Below are positions 1 through 12,089 of a DNA stretch of 64,000 bases, piece by piece (the stretch's first letter is position 1; each line of letters starts with the position of its first letter). Made by a program: the position numbers and the translations under genes. The DNA lies in assembly GCA_954871525.1 (NCBI GenBank), contig OX940866.1, forward strand, positions 13,601,001-13,665,000, written 5' to 3'. The notes under the pieces are model-generated. The model ran no database searches, was not told the origin of the DNA, and saw nothing but the letters and a program-made list of their open reading frames with translations. The DNA is from Parietaria judaica. Lineage: Eukaryota; Streptophyta; Magnoliopsida; Rosales; Urticaceae.

Positions 1-39
1 TATATAATCTTTCGTATTGTTTATGTATTGTTCTTATTA

Positions 40-268
40 GGGTTAATGACGGCAAAAATATCTAAAGTTTGGTCAAAAAACTTCTCGTGTACCCAAAGTT
101 TAAAAGTGGTGTCAAAACTATACCCAAAATCGCATTTGGGGAGTTCACCACTCCATTCTCGTAACGCCGTTAACTTACCCGTTAACTCTGGCCACGTGGA
201 CAAACGTGGGTTGCTGACATAACAATATTTGCCACATGGACGAGCCCACATCAACCTCGTTTACGACA
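40..268. mobile_element. Truncated left arm of a Mutator-type MITE
   Basis: The segment starts GGGTTAATGACGGCAAAAAT and follows, almost base for base, the left arm of the complete element at 29721-30189. The match breaks off at about 268, where a solo LTR begins, and the right arm is absent beyond the LTR. It is a partial copy of the same family. Confidence 0.7.
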
Positions 269-1264
269 AAACAACGTGGTTTCGCACACCAAGAGTCACG
301 TGAGAGGTGAATGGGATTTCGATTTGAAGATGCTAAGAGTTTTGTGGATCCTGACCTCCGCGTCGTCGATACTCTCGACAATAACAAAAAATAAAAAATA
401 AGACAAAACACAAAACACAAAAGGTTTTTAGAGAGGTTCGTCTCAATACGGTAGTTGACTACGTCCTCTATAAGTTTATTGCTTAGAAAGAAAGATCAAC
501 CAAAACCACAAGCCAATTCCGAGTTGATCGAAAATGAAAGAAAACACTATGAAATTACAAATCTCACACTCTTTTCTCTTGAAGTAAATGCTTGCGTGCG
601 TGTGGTAGGGTTGTCTTCTTGCTTTTATAGGCTTCTGATTTCTGCCAGTTGGAAGCATACGTTGGTGATGGCTTCGAGTTCGGAGCTTGACTTGCTGTCG
701 GACTGACACGTGGGCCACGTTCTGAGAGAATCGCGCAGTAGTGGACTTTGACTTGACGTCGTGGGGATTTGAATTTAGGTCGTGGCGATCTTCTTGGTCG
801 GGCTCTAGAGGTTTGAATTGAGGTTGTTGACTTGGTCTGCTCGTGCTTGGATTTTTCAACTGCTTCTGCTCGGATCTCTTTATGGCAATCTCTGCCCGGG
901 ACGAGCTTTGGATCCTTCAGGTCGTTCGACCTTTCGGGTACTTTGGATTTTATCCAAGTTTTGGTTTTTGTCTTCAGCTAGTGTGATTCTTGAGTTCTGC
1001 TCGGGATTTCTCCCTTTCGAAGCTTTCAGCCCACATCTCTATTGAGCAATCTCTGCTCGAAATGGGCTTCTGCCCTTCGGGCCTTTTGATTCTGTTCGGA
1101 CCCGAACACGATTGAGTGTTTATTGGGCCTCTAGGCTATGTATCTCACAAGCCCAAATATATGAATATTCAATATATTCATAATTTTGGTCTTAATTTAC
1201 ATGAACCAAAAATTTAATTAATGTTCTCATTATTCCGATTAAGGAACGAATTTGCACATTAACA
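269..1264 (-). mobile_element. Solo LTR of the Tat-like gypsy family (reverse)
   Basis: Read on the minus strand this matches the 3' LTR at 24081-25055 along its length. The plus-strand end at 1241-1264 is the reverse complement of the LTR start, and 270-310 is the reverse complement of the LTR end. No internal element sequence follows on either side, so it is a solo LTR left by LTR-LTR recombination. The left edge is blurred because it shares a few bases with the MITE it adjoins, and I could not find a clean 5-bp target duplication. Confidence 0.8.
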
Positions 1265-1289
1265 GAAAATGCTTCCAAACACACTACTT

Positions 1290-2763
1290 GGTTCCCGATT
1301 TCGTTCCAGTTCCGGTTCCGGTCCCGATACCGGACTGTTTTTAGTAAAAAAATCAATTTTTTTTTATAGATACCATAAATAAGGACGGTCCGGTTCCGGT
1401 TTGAAAAACCAGAACCAGTTCAAAATATGAAATTCCCGGTTTTATTGTCCCGGTTCCGGTTGGTTGTCGTTTTGTATTAATGTTGTTGTTTCTAACATCT
1501 AACATGTTGTTTTGTACCACGGCCTCCACGAGTCTCTCTCTCTCGCTCTCTACAGCGATCGCCATTGAATCCCACAGAGTCGGCGACGAAGGTCTCGCAA
1601 GCTCTTCGTCACTGCGATTTGCTTCTCTAATTTCCGGTGAGAAGCGCCATTCTGATGGTATTCTATATTTTGCTCACTCCGACTGAAGCTAAGCTCTCTA
1701 CACTTGCAGCAAGTCGTGATAAACTAATTTTACGATGCCATGCTTTCCTGTCATTTATTTCGATTTCGAATTATATCTTATATCTTGTTCCATCATTTAA
1801 ACTTAATAGTGTTAATGGTGGACTTTGCAGATTTCTTCATTAATGTTAATGGAGTTTAGGCTGTAATGGAGTTTTTTCTCTAAATGAAATGAGAAATTCC
1901 GATGAATTATACAACTCTTGCATCTTTTCTTTTCTTTTTTCCGGTTCTGAAAGCGCATAAATCTCGTCTTTAGGTGTGTTCGGGCCTGGATCTTCCGTTA
2001 GCGAACGCGGGACAGACCTGAGAAAACAAGTTCAGATTTATTTTCCTGGTCAACTCAGGTAATTTGCTTCCATTAGGATTTAGGATCACAAATTTGTATC
2101 TCTTTCTTCTACTTTTGGTTTGTATTTGATTGGTACCGACTTCTCAGCTTTTGTTTATATTGATTGCTTTTTTGTTTTGGTTCATTTCATATTTGTTCTC
2201 ACTTCTCTGTTTCCTTCGTATTGATTTTGTTCTCTGTTTTTGTTTTCAAGATGAACTATATATTAGATAAACTTCTCTGATTGATTTATGTTTGAATCTT
2301 TCTGTGTTTATAAATATATTATATTGTATTCTGTTTGAATAGGTTATGGATAAGAGTGCTGTAGGATCTACATCTGATTCGGAAACTGAAAACGAGATGG
2401 AATTATTATAGTCCGAAGAAGTGACAAAAAACCTGTTTGAATAGGTTTTTTGGCACTTATATTTGGATCTGGCATTTACTATTTAGCATTTGACTCAGAT
2501 TTTGCATTTGGTATTTTGTATTTTGGATATGTACTCGGATTTGGTAATTTGAATGTTGGATTTGGATTTTTTTTTTCATGGTTTATGTCCTGGATTTTGT
2601 CCCAGATTTAGGTCCTAAAAAATCAGAATTTTAATTAGTGTCCCGGTTCCGATTTAAAAAAAAAAAAAAAAAAACAACAACAAGATTTTTCAGAACTAGA
2701 ACCAGAACCGGGGGAGACAAAAAATGGTCAAATTCCCGGTTTGCGGTTCCGGTTTCAGCCCTA
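1290..2763. mobile_element. Defective hAT-type element remnant
   Basis: The flanks at 1290-1470 and 2640-2763 are full of CCGGTTCCGG motifs in opposite orientations, a subterminal pattern typical of hAT elements. The right end, read inwards, is TAGGGCTGAAACC, a hAT-like terminus. The left terminus is not recognisable and may be lost. The interior has exon-like stretches: a CT-rich segment at 1500-1640, a segment ending in a GTAATT donor near 2058, and a short reading frame from 2346 (MDKSAVGSTSDSETENEMEL, stop at 2409). These could be leader exons and the transposase start of an internally deleted element. This is inferred from pattern only. Confidence 0.5.
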
Positions 2764-2859
2764 CTTCGCGATTGAAACTTTGATAATATGCCGCCCGATT
2801 ATAATTCGGGTACTTCCGCCATTGCCCCTTTTACTTAAAAAATTGCATCGAAGCCTTTC

Positions 2860-3216
2860 TTCCTCAGCCGTCTCCTCTCTATCGTTGCGCTCGACGATTC
2901 TGACTCAAACCTTCTCTTCAACACTCTTTCTCTGTCTCAAACTTGTTCTCTCCTTTGAGCTTTCAAGAGTTAGTTCACTCTCTTTGTCTCTGTCCGATGT
3001 CCGTGTGAGATTGTTACCTTTGAGATTTCATGTTTGAATCGTTGAGCTTTGTTTCAGATTGCTTTGACGATTGGCTATGGTTTTTGAGATATAAAAATGT
3101 TGGAAAGTTGTATAGTTTTGTGATTTCGGAATAATCGATGCGCATATAATGTTTGATAAAATGTTTCATTGAAACACAAGCATTTCAGTGACCAATTTCT
3201 TCAGTCTTTTAATCAT
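2860..3216 (+). promoter_or_regulatory. Leader of the histidinol-phosphate aminotransferase gene, shared with the 65K gene
   Basis: This is a CT-rich segment just upstream of the start codon at 3379. Its end (3151-3213) is clearly similar to 62462-62520, upstream of the U11/U12-65K gene. Both contain GTTTGATAAAATGT, CATTTCAGT and ACCAATTTCT in the same order and spacing. An earlier part (2958-3015) also resembles 62374-62425. CT-rich sequence and position fit an untranslated first exon and leader intron, but no transcript boundary can be proved here. Confidence 0.5.
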
Positions 3217-3378
3217 ACGTATATATTATTATTTTTCTGATTTTTTACATTGTGAAATTTTTGTGAAATTGTTTGGATTTTTGTGGTTTTATTAGGTTGA
3301 TTTAAGATGAATATGTGATCTTGTGAAATTGTATATATTAAGATTTTTAATTTTAGTTGAAGTTTTGTAGATTGGGTG

Positions 3379-6300
3379 ATGGGAGTGATTGACTCATGCG
3401 GTTTTTGCTCGCCCTTATCGACCAAAACGAAGACGAGGCGTTTCGGACCAATTCACAGAAACGAAATCAAAAGGATGGTCGTTTCGATGACGTCGACGGT
3501 TCCCGTGGAACAGCAGGTTGGCGATGGCCAACGGGGAGTAACTGGCGACTCTTTCATTCGATCCCATTTGAGGGAATTGTCTCCTTACCAACCCATTTTG
3601 CCTTTTGAGGTATTTTTCGTAAAATCCGGTTGTTCTTCACTTTGAACTTTGCTATTTACTTCAAATGTGGGTTTTGATTGGTTTTATTTGCTTAATCTTG
3701 TCTCTGAGTTTTAGCAGCTTCGAATATTTGGCTCCACAAGTCAACATAGACACTTCTTACCATTACTGAATGACTCCTTTCTGCAGGTATTGTCGGCTCG
3801 GCTTGGAAGGAAACCTGAAGATATCGTCAAGCTCGATGCAAACGAGAATCCCTACGGTCCTCCTCCAGAGGTGAGTCATATATGCATTTTACTCAACAAC
3901 CTGAATTCAGAAATTTCTCTATCTCTTTTCTTTTCTCATCATCATGTCTTTACTGTTTTTAGGTTTTTGAAGCTTTAGGCTCACTAAAATTCCCTTACAT
4001 ATATCCTGACCCCGAAAGCCGTCGATTGCGTGCTGCACTTGCTGAAGATTCAGGCCTTGGAGCCGAGTATATACTTGTAGGATGTGGTGCAGATGAACTG
4101 ATAGATTTAATCATGAGGTAGGTATGGTAAAAGATAGCATGTCTCCCTGGTGAAAGTTTATGCTGGAAAATAGGAATATCCGTTTTTTCGGACAAATAAT
4201 ATTAACCAAATATTTTTACTTGATACCGGTTACCAGTTTTTTAATTTTAATTATAACCTTAATATGATTTAGATATGTTATTTTTACTTAAAGTATGAAT
4301 TATGGACAACTGAACATTTGATTTTGATTTGGATTTGGTTATATATTTAATTTTTTTGAACCAGTTTTTACCGTTTGTGGGAAAATTGGTTTCTAAAGAA
4401 GAACAAAAAACTTGTTCCGGCATAACGGCATTTAATTTTTATCAACTAGAGATTTTGGAATCAGTTTTTAAAATTTCAAAAAATTTCGTACCAGTTATCT
4501 TATTGATTTAAGGCTTAGAACATAACCTTTGGAGCAAGGTTCTAAATATCGTTATTGATATCGTTTCGCACTCTCCAATTTACGGATATATCGCTTGCCG
4601 ACGGGCATGCCGATGGATAAATCCGAAGAAAAAGATATATCGCTTGCCGAGAATATCGCATAATTTCGCGGATATATCGCATGCCGATCAAAATATCGAC
4701 GGATATTTCTGAAATTATTTTTAGTATATCAATCATATTTTTATATAGTTTCTAAATTACCAATTTAATAAATATGACACATAGTTATAGCCTAAAAAAC
4801 ACTCATAAATCATAATATAACACAAAAATATAACATAAAAGTCATACCTCATAACATAATATCGACATAACATAAAATAAGCTAGGCATTGTAATAAAGT
4901 CATAGAGTACAAACATATATATGAAGCACGATTTTAAATGCCGATATCGATGTCGTTTTGCACTCTCTATTTTACAGATATATCGAATATGAATAAATGG
5001 ATATATCGATTTTCTACGAATATCGTATCACACTTCTCATTTTCTGGGCATGTCGTGGATATATCGAGGACATATCTGGATATTTAAAACCATGCTTTGG
5101 AGTTTCCATTTGTGCTGTTTCTGAGTTCGTGCTCTTTTACGAAAAAGCATAGAGCTCTCATTTCTTTGTTTATGTTAAAATACAACTTAAATTTTCTGAA
5201 CTTATTTAGTTTATTACTCAGTTAATTATTTTATGTTTATGCTTAATAATTCTTGTAAAATTAGGCACAGTTAAGCATTATTTGCGTGTAATTAAACTAT
5301 CCTAAATTAAATTGTTCATTTCGTTTATGATTAAAATCTAATGATACAGATGCGTGCTTGATCCCGGCGACAAGATTGTGGACTGCCCACCGACCTTCAC
5401 CATGTATGAATTTGATGCAGCCGTAAATGGCGCTAGCGTTATCAAAGGTAATGATAACTTTTATCATGTTTATGTTGAGTTTTTAGTATATGTAGATTTT
5501 GAATTACAGGTTGACTTTGTTGGATGATACAGTGCCAAGGAAATCTGACTTCGGACTAGATGTAGAGCTCATCAAAGACGCCGTGGAGCGGGAAAATCCC
5601 AAATGCATATTTCTAACTTCTCCGAACAATCCTGACGGGAGGTAATAATCATTTTTTATGGCACAACATGTAATGTATGTAGGGGTGGACCCAAGATATA
5701 AATTCTGAGGGGGCTGTGTATATAGTGGAAGGATTGAGTAAGCATAATTAAGGGTAATGGATTTGAAAGCATCTAATGTTGAGTATTTTTTTATTTTATA
5801 TCCCAGCATAATCAGCGACGATATTCTTTTGAAGATACTCGAGCTTCCCATATTGGTGGTTCTTGATGAAGCATACATTGAGTTTTCGGGACTCGAGTCC
5901 CGAATGAAGTGGGTGAAGAAATATGACAACTTAATTGTTCTTCGAACATTTAGCAAACGAGCAGGTACCTAAATCTTGGGGCTGGAAATTTTTGCCCCGG
6001 TTCCGGTCCGATTAGGGTCCAAAAACCGGGCTTTTGGCTAAAAAAAAAAACCTTGAACCGGGACCAGGTCGAGGCCTAGAAAGGCTCGTTTCCGAGTTTT
6101 AATAATTTGATTTTTTAATTTTTTATGTTTTGGTTATTGATTTTTGTTTGAAATTTGGAATTTAGATAATGGTTTTGATATTTTAATTTATAGTAAATAA
6201 ATTAATATACTTAATAGATACTTTGATATTTTTATTATTATTATTATCATTATTTTCAAGTTAATTAAAGAAACTTAATTTTACAAAATATATATGGAAG

Positions 6301-7132
6301 CTGGCCTACGCGGCCTTGTTTTGCGCCTTAAATCTTGATCCTTAGTCTTGGTTTTACCATTCTTGCATTATAGATGAAATATGGATTCAGACTAAAACAT
6401 TATGTTTCTATGGTGCAGGTTTAGCAGGACTGCGTGTCGGTTATGGTGCATTTCCGCTGAGCATAATCGAGTATTTATGGAGAGCAAAGCAACCTTATAA
6501 TGTCTCGGTTGCTGCCGATGTAGCTGCGTGTGCAGCGTTGCAGAATCCGACCTATCTCGAGGTGTTATCTTGAATAAGAATTATTTGATTTTTGGGTGTG
6601 CGAAAAAATATATTTTCGGGACAACTTATCTAAAAGTTGAAAGCTTTTTCATTAGCAGAATGTTAAAGAAGCCTTGCTACAAGAAAGGGAGAGACTTTTC
6701 AGCCTTCTTAAAGGGGTGCCATTTCTTGAGCCATACTCCAGTCATTCAAATTTCATTTTATGCGCGGTAAAATCCGGAGTGGATGCGAAGAAACTAAAGG
6801 TACGTAGACATTAATTTACATAGCTCATGCATTTGCATCTACGTGAACGCACATTATAAAACTTACGAGTAATTGTCGTTGTTCGGTGCGCATCAGTGGC
6901 ATTTTGCCCCTTTATGTTTGCTTTAGAGACAATGTACTTCATGTTTGGTCGGTTGCGAATCTCCAACGAGTATTTTCTTCTCGTTTAAAACATAATGTAG
7001 GAGGACCTTGCGACGATGGGAGTGATGATCCGTCACTATAACAGCAAAGAGCTGACGGGGTACGTCCGGGTTTCGGTAGGGAAGCCTGAGCAGACCGACG
7101 CCTTGATGAAAGGCCTCAGGCAGTTCTATTGA
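3379..7132 (+). CDS. HISN6: Histidinol-phosphate aminotransferase, plastid (9 exons, 416 aa)
   Basis: PLP enzyme of histidine synthesis that transfers an amino group from glutamate to imidazole acetol phosphate to give histidinol phosphate. Coding exons: 3379-3609, 3787-3870, 3963-4117, 5350-5447, 5533-5641, 5807-5964, 6419-6561, 6659-6799, 7001-7132; all introns are GT-AG, the phases agree, and the sum is 1251 nt. Motifs: [12 protein letters not shown] in exon 2, SPNNPDG at about 219-225, [12 protein letters not shown] with the PLP-pairing Asp at about 246, TFSKRAGLAG with the Schiff-base Lys at about 276, and [11 protein letters not shown] with the conserved Arg near 396. The first ~50 residues are basic and Ser/Thr-containing, as expected for a plastid transit peptide. 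Length fits the plant family (about 417 aa). The ATG at 3379 is chosen; the codon before it, GTG, is not needed. No lesion is visible. A poly(A)-like AATAAA lies at 7276. Confidence 0.95.
4542..5092. repeat. Degenerate repeat pair in intron 3 of the aminotransferase gene
   Basis: Two related stretches, 4542-4700 and 4932-5092, each open with a similar sequence around TCGTTT(C/T)GCACTCTC and then repeat GGATATATCG-type motifs several times. An AT-rich segment separates them. They look like one old direct duplication or two copies of a short element, and they make intron 3 the longest intron of the gene (1.2 kb). Confidence 0.5.
5985..6105. repeat. hAT-like CCGGTTCCGG repeat in intron 6
   Basis: This short stretch holds the same CCCCGGTTCCGGTCC and AACCGGG motifs, with a poly(A) core, as the hAT-like ends at 1290-1470 and 2640-2763. 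No full termini or target duplication were found, so it is scored as a fragment. Confidence 0.4.
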
Positions 7133-8545
7133 TTCACAGCCTTGGCAAGAGCTTGTTGTGGTAAGAGGCTGCAATTTCGATACTTTTGCTGCCAATATTG
7201 GGCTATCACTCTTAGTTTATTGTACCGAATTGTAGCATTGGCCAATGGGAGCTACCAAAGCTACCCATGTATAATAATAAAAAAAAAAAATTGATTTCTT
7301 ACTGTAATAGGGATAATGACCGTCTTTGTCTTCGTCCTCGTTTAAATTAATTGGCAAAAATGCCCGGTGAATTCTTCACTTCCCCAAACACTGATCACCG
7401 AGTTTCCTTCTGAGATTTCGCAAAGTTGGAGAGTGGATGTTTTACTTTGGATAGTCTCGAAGCGAACAAGTATTTGAATTTGTATTCTTGAGTTGCTTTT
7501 CGCAAGAGACAAGAGTGAACAAGTATTTTATTTTTAATATATAATTATATAGTTACAAATTATAGTCAAGTTAAGGTTTTCCTTGAAAAGATGAAAGTTA
7601 CTTTGAAGAGATCTCCAATACCTTTTGACCATTTTTTAAGGCATATTGAGATTACAAGAAACTATAATTTTTTTATTTTTTTTTATTTTTTTATGGAATG
7701 ATGGCTTATTCACGTGTTAAAGTCGTATACATGTAACATAAATTAGAAAGTCAAACAAAATGGATAATGATTACAAAGTAATGAATTAATATTTAATGCT
7801 ATATGTAACTTAATTTTGGAAAAAAATTGGTCCACTTGAAAGAGTGAGTAACCCATTTGGATAAAAATAAATAAAAAATTAACCAATAAATATTTAGTAA
7901 TTTTATTTCAAACTGAATTCTTTAAACCGATTTTATTATTCTGTTCAAGCTACATAAATGTCTCCTCGATGCATTAATATAAATAAATTATAACTTGACC
8001 TTTTCCATTAACATTATTTTATGGTTGTTAACTAATAACTTGTAATGTTGAGTATTTCTTCACTCATATTCTTTTTTTAATGTTTGGATTATATATGTTT
8101 TTGTTTTCTTTGGAGACAAATGAGTAGTTCACAATATGAGAGTATGACAAGTGAAATAGAAATTTTATTTAAGTAAAGAAAGAAAGATACCTTAAAAGGA
8201 GATAGAGATTGATGAGGCTGAAGCTCAACCATGACAAGGAGATCTTGACATTTTCAGATCATTTTGACTTTTAAGAAGCGGTAAAATTAACAGTTCGTAA
8301 CTTTTGATTGATTCGAGTGCGACTGAATTACGTTTACGACATACTAAATGAAAGATCACAGTCTTAGCTGCGTTAAGACAAGATGTTACTCGTCCCTCGA
8401 AGATTGCTTTTGACCAAGTTATACACTTTGAAGTTTTTTGTCGTCTTCGTTTTCGTTTTGAGGTTTCTTTTAGACTAATAGTGAAACCGGATAAGGAACT
8501 AATTACTTTTATAAAAAATTATATCATTAAAAATCAGTGCAATTA
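7133..8545. other. AT-rich spacer after the aminotransferase gene
   Basis: Contains the probable 3' UTR of the aminotransferase gene and then AT-rich DNA without a convincing reading frame. No terminal repeats or RNA genes were seen. It ends at the ATTTT target duplication (8546-8550) of the nested retrotransposon. Confidence 0.5.
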
Positions 8546-8550
8546 ATTTT

Positions 8551-9176
8551 TGTTGGGATTCCGAGGATATTCCCATCACCGGAAGCGGAATTCCGGGAAT
8601 CCTAGAATCAATAAATCTAGATAACACGACATAATCAAAACTAACCCGGTGAGAATAAATTCTCTAGACAAATCCTTGTGCTTTATCACGAATCGGATCT
8701 CCGAGTTTGTACCAGAGATTTAGCCGTCACCGCCGTTAACCTCCAAGCCGCCGCCGTCGATCACAAGCCGTTCAATTGTACGACCTCTACTTCGTACACC
8801 ACGTCACTAACGGAACACCTTTCTTGGTCGGAAATCACCGCGTCGGAATACTAGTTCCTCCTCGGTGATTAGAACACGGATCAAAGACTCGTCAGCTAGG
8901 AAATAATTCGACCTCTCCTTTGTCTTAGGGAGGAGGCGATTTCTCCCCCTTTTTGGGGGTGATTTAACCTAATGTGAATGCTTATGGTTTTACATGACCA
9001 CTCATGTTATATTTATAGGCTTAAGGTTATGGTTAATGGGCTTTCTTAATCATATTCAATCAAGCCCATTAATCATATTAATTCTCTAATCAGTTTATGA
9101 GTTAACCAATTAATTCATGTGGACCCAAGAGGCCCAATCCCTATTCTTTGGGCACTTATGCCACAAAAACCCTACA
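8551..9176 (-). repeat. 3' LTR of the outer copia element
   Basis: 626 bp, running TGTTGGGATT to CCCTACA on the plus strand. It is very similar to 28120-28698. It carries about 50 bp after the words for Met-Thr-Leu around 9010-9060 that the other LTR lacks. The adjoining 9177-9187 is the polypurine tract when read on the minus strand. Confidence 0.9.
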
Positions 9177-9754
9177 ATCTCTCACTTGCACGAAGATGCC
9201 GGGATTTGAATTCCCAGCTATTATTTTCTTTAGTGCCTCTGCCCAGTTACGGTCGTTAGATAAGTCTTTCCTTTTTCATAACATCTTGTGTTAACGAAAC
9301 TCCGTTTCTTATTCCGCTTCCGTTGCGAGTTCGGTGTTACCCTGTAGGATTTTGTAGTGTTGGCCATGGGTGTTTAATCGATAAGTAGCAAGAGGTGTCT
9401 AGTAAGACATCGCTACCCCCAATATGCAAAATTCGGTGATCCGAACTTAATCCTGTTTAAGATGACAACAAAAATTTAACAAACTTTAAATTTTTTATGC
9501 AACTGCATTCCTTCTCATCTAGACATCTCGAAAAGTGACACAGACCATGGATTTGGTACTTCTGTATAGTCAATTTTCAGTTTCCAGTTTTTCTTGGATT
9601 GGTATCATATAATTAATCAAGTGTAACTCTTTACCAACTTGAGCATGGACATGCTTTTTACGATCCGTTCCATATAGAAGGCCCTGAGTTGTATAACTCC
9701 AATGAGGAGAGACGATCGTCCTCTTACTTAATCAATCCATTCTACTGTTGTGAT

Positions 9755-11031
9755 TTTTCTACGCAAGTATACGTATAAAAAACAAGTAATAATATAATGA
9801 TAAGAAAAGTTGATCCCACGGAGAATTGTTACTATTAATTTTGTTAATTACTAGTTTTATGTCACCTTAATTTTATCTAAACAAATAAATTTTAAATATG
9901 ATCAATTAAATAACTAAAGAAAAATAAAAAATAAAAATTGAAAGTTTTGGACAAATAGAGAAATATAGGATCACAATCAATCCTCAACACTTCACTCGAA
10001 TCTTCATATCATTCCTTCGATCATCAAATTACTACAAGTTGTTAAGCAAGACCCCTAATGCATCAAAAAGAACTCTTCCGATATTCAATTCGAGTTATCT
10101 TTCCTAACTAATTCACTATATTCCTATGTGAATTAAATTACGAACGATTCATTAAGCATGTGTTCTTAACGGGTTACACATGTTACATAGGTATATTCCT
10201 ATCCTATATAAACTCAAGATTTCCATCATAGATCATGTGTTATCCTATCTACGGCTAAACACAAATTTCCTTTTTCCAAAGTTCCTAGGGTTTACCAAAT
10301 CAATTTAATTGGTGATCAAGCAATTAAAAGCATGAAGAAAATGATAGAATAAACAAACTTAAGCAATTGTCATTAATCAAAGAAACGATAATCCAAATCA
10401 AGCTACATGTGAGTTTCGATTGCAATCCTATGAACAGTTTAGCTTATGATGAATTTAGAGCATAAACAAATCACAAAGAGATACATAATAGAGAAAGAAA
10501 TTCAGCAAAGAAGATGATACTAATGGAGAGAATCTGTCAAGCTCTTCGTCTCTAGCGTCTTCTTCGCAAAACCCGATCTCCAATGGCGTTCTTCGAGTTT
10601 CTTAGCCTCTTGTGATGCTTTTCTCTCCCAAAATTCGTCACTTAATCTCTCTTTATGATTCCCTTATATAGCCTCCTCATTAGGTTAAGATTAGGCTAAA
10701 AATAACCTAATTCGCGAAACAGTGGTGCTGGGGCACGGGAAATTCTGTGCTGGGGCACAACGTTAATTATGGGGTTCTTGCTGGGGCACCGGAAATTCTG
10801 TGCCGCGGCACTAAGTTGCCGCCTGGGATTTTTAATTTTGGATTTTTGGCATGTAAAACTTCATCCAAATGACTCTATTCATCTTGATCTTCAATCAAAT
10901 TGCAATCCACTCATGTAACTCCTAAAACAAACAAAAACACTAAAAGAAACACATTAAATGTCTCTTGGATAAACGAAACTCAAAGTGAAAGTACTCGATT
11001 TATCGGTATAAAACCGACTCATCATCTACAA
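9755..11031. mobile_element. Unclassified insertion inside the outer copia element
   Basis: The stretch begins near TCTACGCAAGTATACG and ends near a small hairpin (TCGGT-ATAAA-ACCGA, 10997-11015) followed by CTCATCATCTAC. It contains GATCCCACGGAGA near its start and repeated TGCTGGGGCAC words at 10725-10810, and it codes for nothing obvious. It separates two blocks that belong to the copia 3' region. A TC start and a hairpin about 10 bp from the 3' end recall Helitrons, but the end is not the usual CTRR. The class is uncertain and the limits approximate. Confidence 0.4.
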
Positions 11032-11639
11032 AGTCTGTGACAGACCCAAAGACAATCTTTATAACTACTAGTTACGGATAGCGTTGAACTGTCTTCAAGG
11101 TGTGTCACTCGCTAGGTAATGCAATATGACCTTGCTCAGGCTTAAGGAATCTATTACATGTGTTATCTGTTCTGGATATTTCAGTGCCACCTTCTCAAGG
11201 CTTAATATTTATCATGTGAATCTCCCAGAACGTGGGTCTATCCAACTAGAGTTCTCATAGCTCTTGTCAATGTAATTGAAGACACGACTTCTCCAAGTCT
11301 AGAACTCATCTTGTCAGCCTATTACATACTAGTCTCAATGTGTCACGCATGTGCCCCTTATTTCTCACTATGACACTCGACCAGGGACGGTTTAAGAGAG
11401 TCATCTAATATGACAGTCTAGGGGCGTTGTTTAAGAGTAATAATATTTATATACTCTAAACAATGAAACTTGCCTTTGATAAGAACATGCTCCGATTAAC
11501 TATTTGAACTGAAACTATTTCAACTTCAAATAAAAATCATAAATGTCTTAAAACACCACAGATATATTAATACCAATGGATTTTGTATAATGGGTAAGTA
11601 TATCCTAGGACAATGATTTCGTCATCGAGTCATTCACGT

Positions 11640-12089
11640 TGTTATACGCATCGACTATTTTATCGCTACATCTCCTTAATTAATTATATCTTGTATGAGC
11701 AGTTTCTTTAGAGCACAGAACTCGAGGTTATCCATTCAGGTTTCTTGGCTTGTGTTATAGCTCTGATGTTGTCACAAAGGATCGGAACTGGTTCAACAAA
11801 GCTAGGACCTTTACTGAAATTATAAACATATTTTTCAATCCAGACCTCTTCATTGGTTGACTCACATGCATCCATGTACTCAAATTTTGGTGGTCCAGAC
11901 AGTTACCATAGACTGTTTGGTACTTGTCGAAGTGTATGTACTACCTTTCAGAGAGAACTCATATCCTAACTGAAACTTAAAATTATCTTGATTAGTATAG
12001 AAGTGGGCATATGTGTAACCTCTTACATACAAATGCTCAACTCCACCGTAAACAAAAAATTCTTTAGTTCTGTTAACGAAGCTTAGAAT
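11640..12089 (-). pseudogene. RNase H remnant of the outer copia element
   Basis: On the minus strand the words RTKEFFVYGG, VRGYT and STSTKQ fall in the order found at the copia RNase H (normally RTK..VYGG, VKGYTDA and SSKQ). The frame is broken, and the Asp of the YTDA motif reads Tyr. The gypsy element interrupts it at 12089. The other half continues at 25061, where the related words HxTTVKSIL are read; removing the gypsy element with one AGAAT copy keeps the same frame. Confidence 0.75.
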
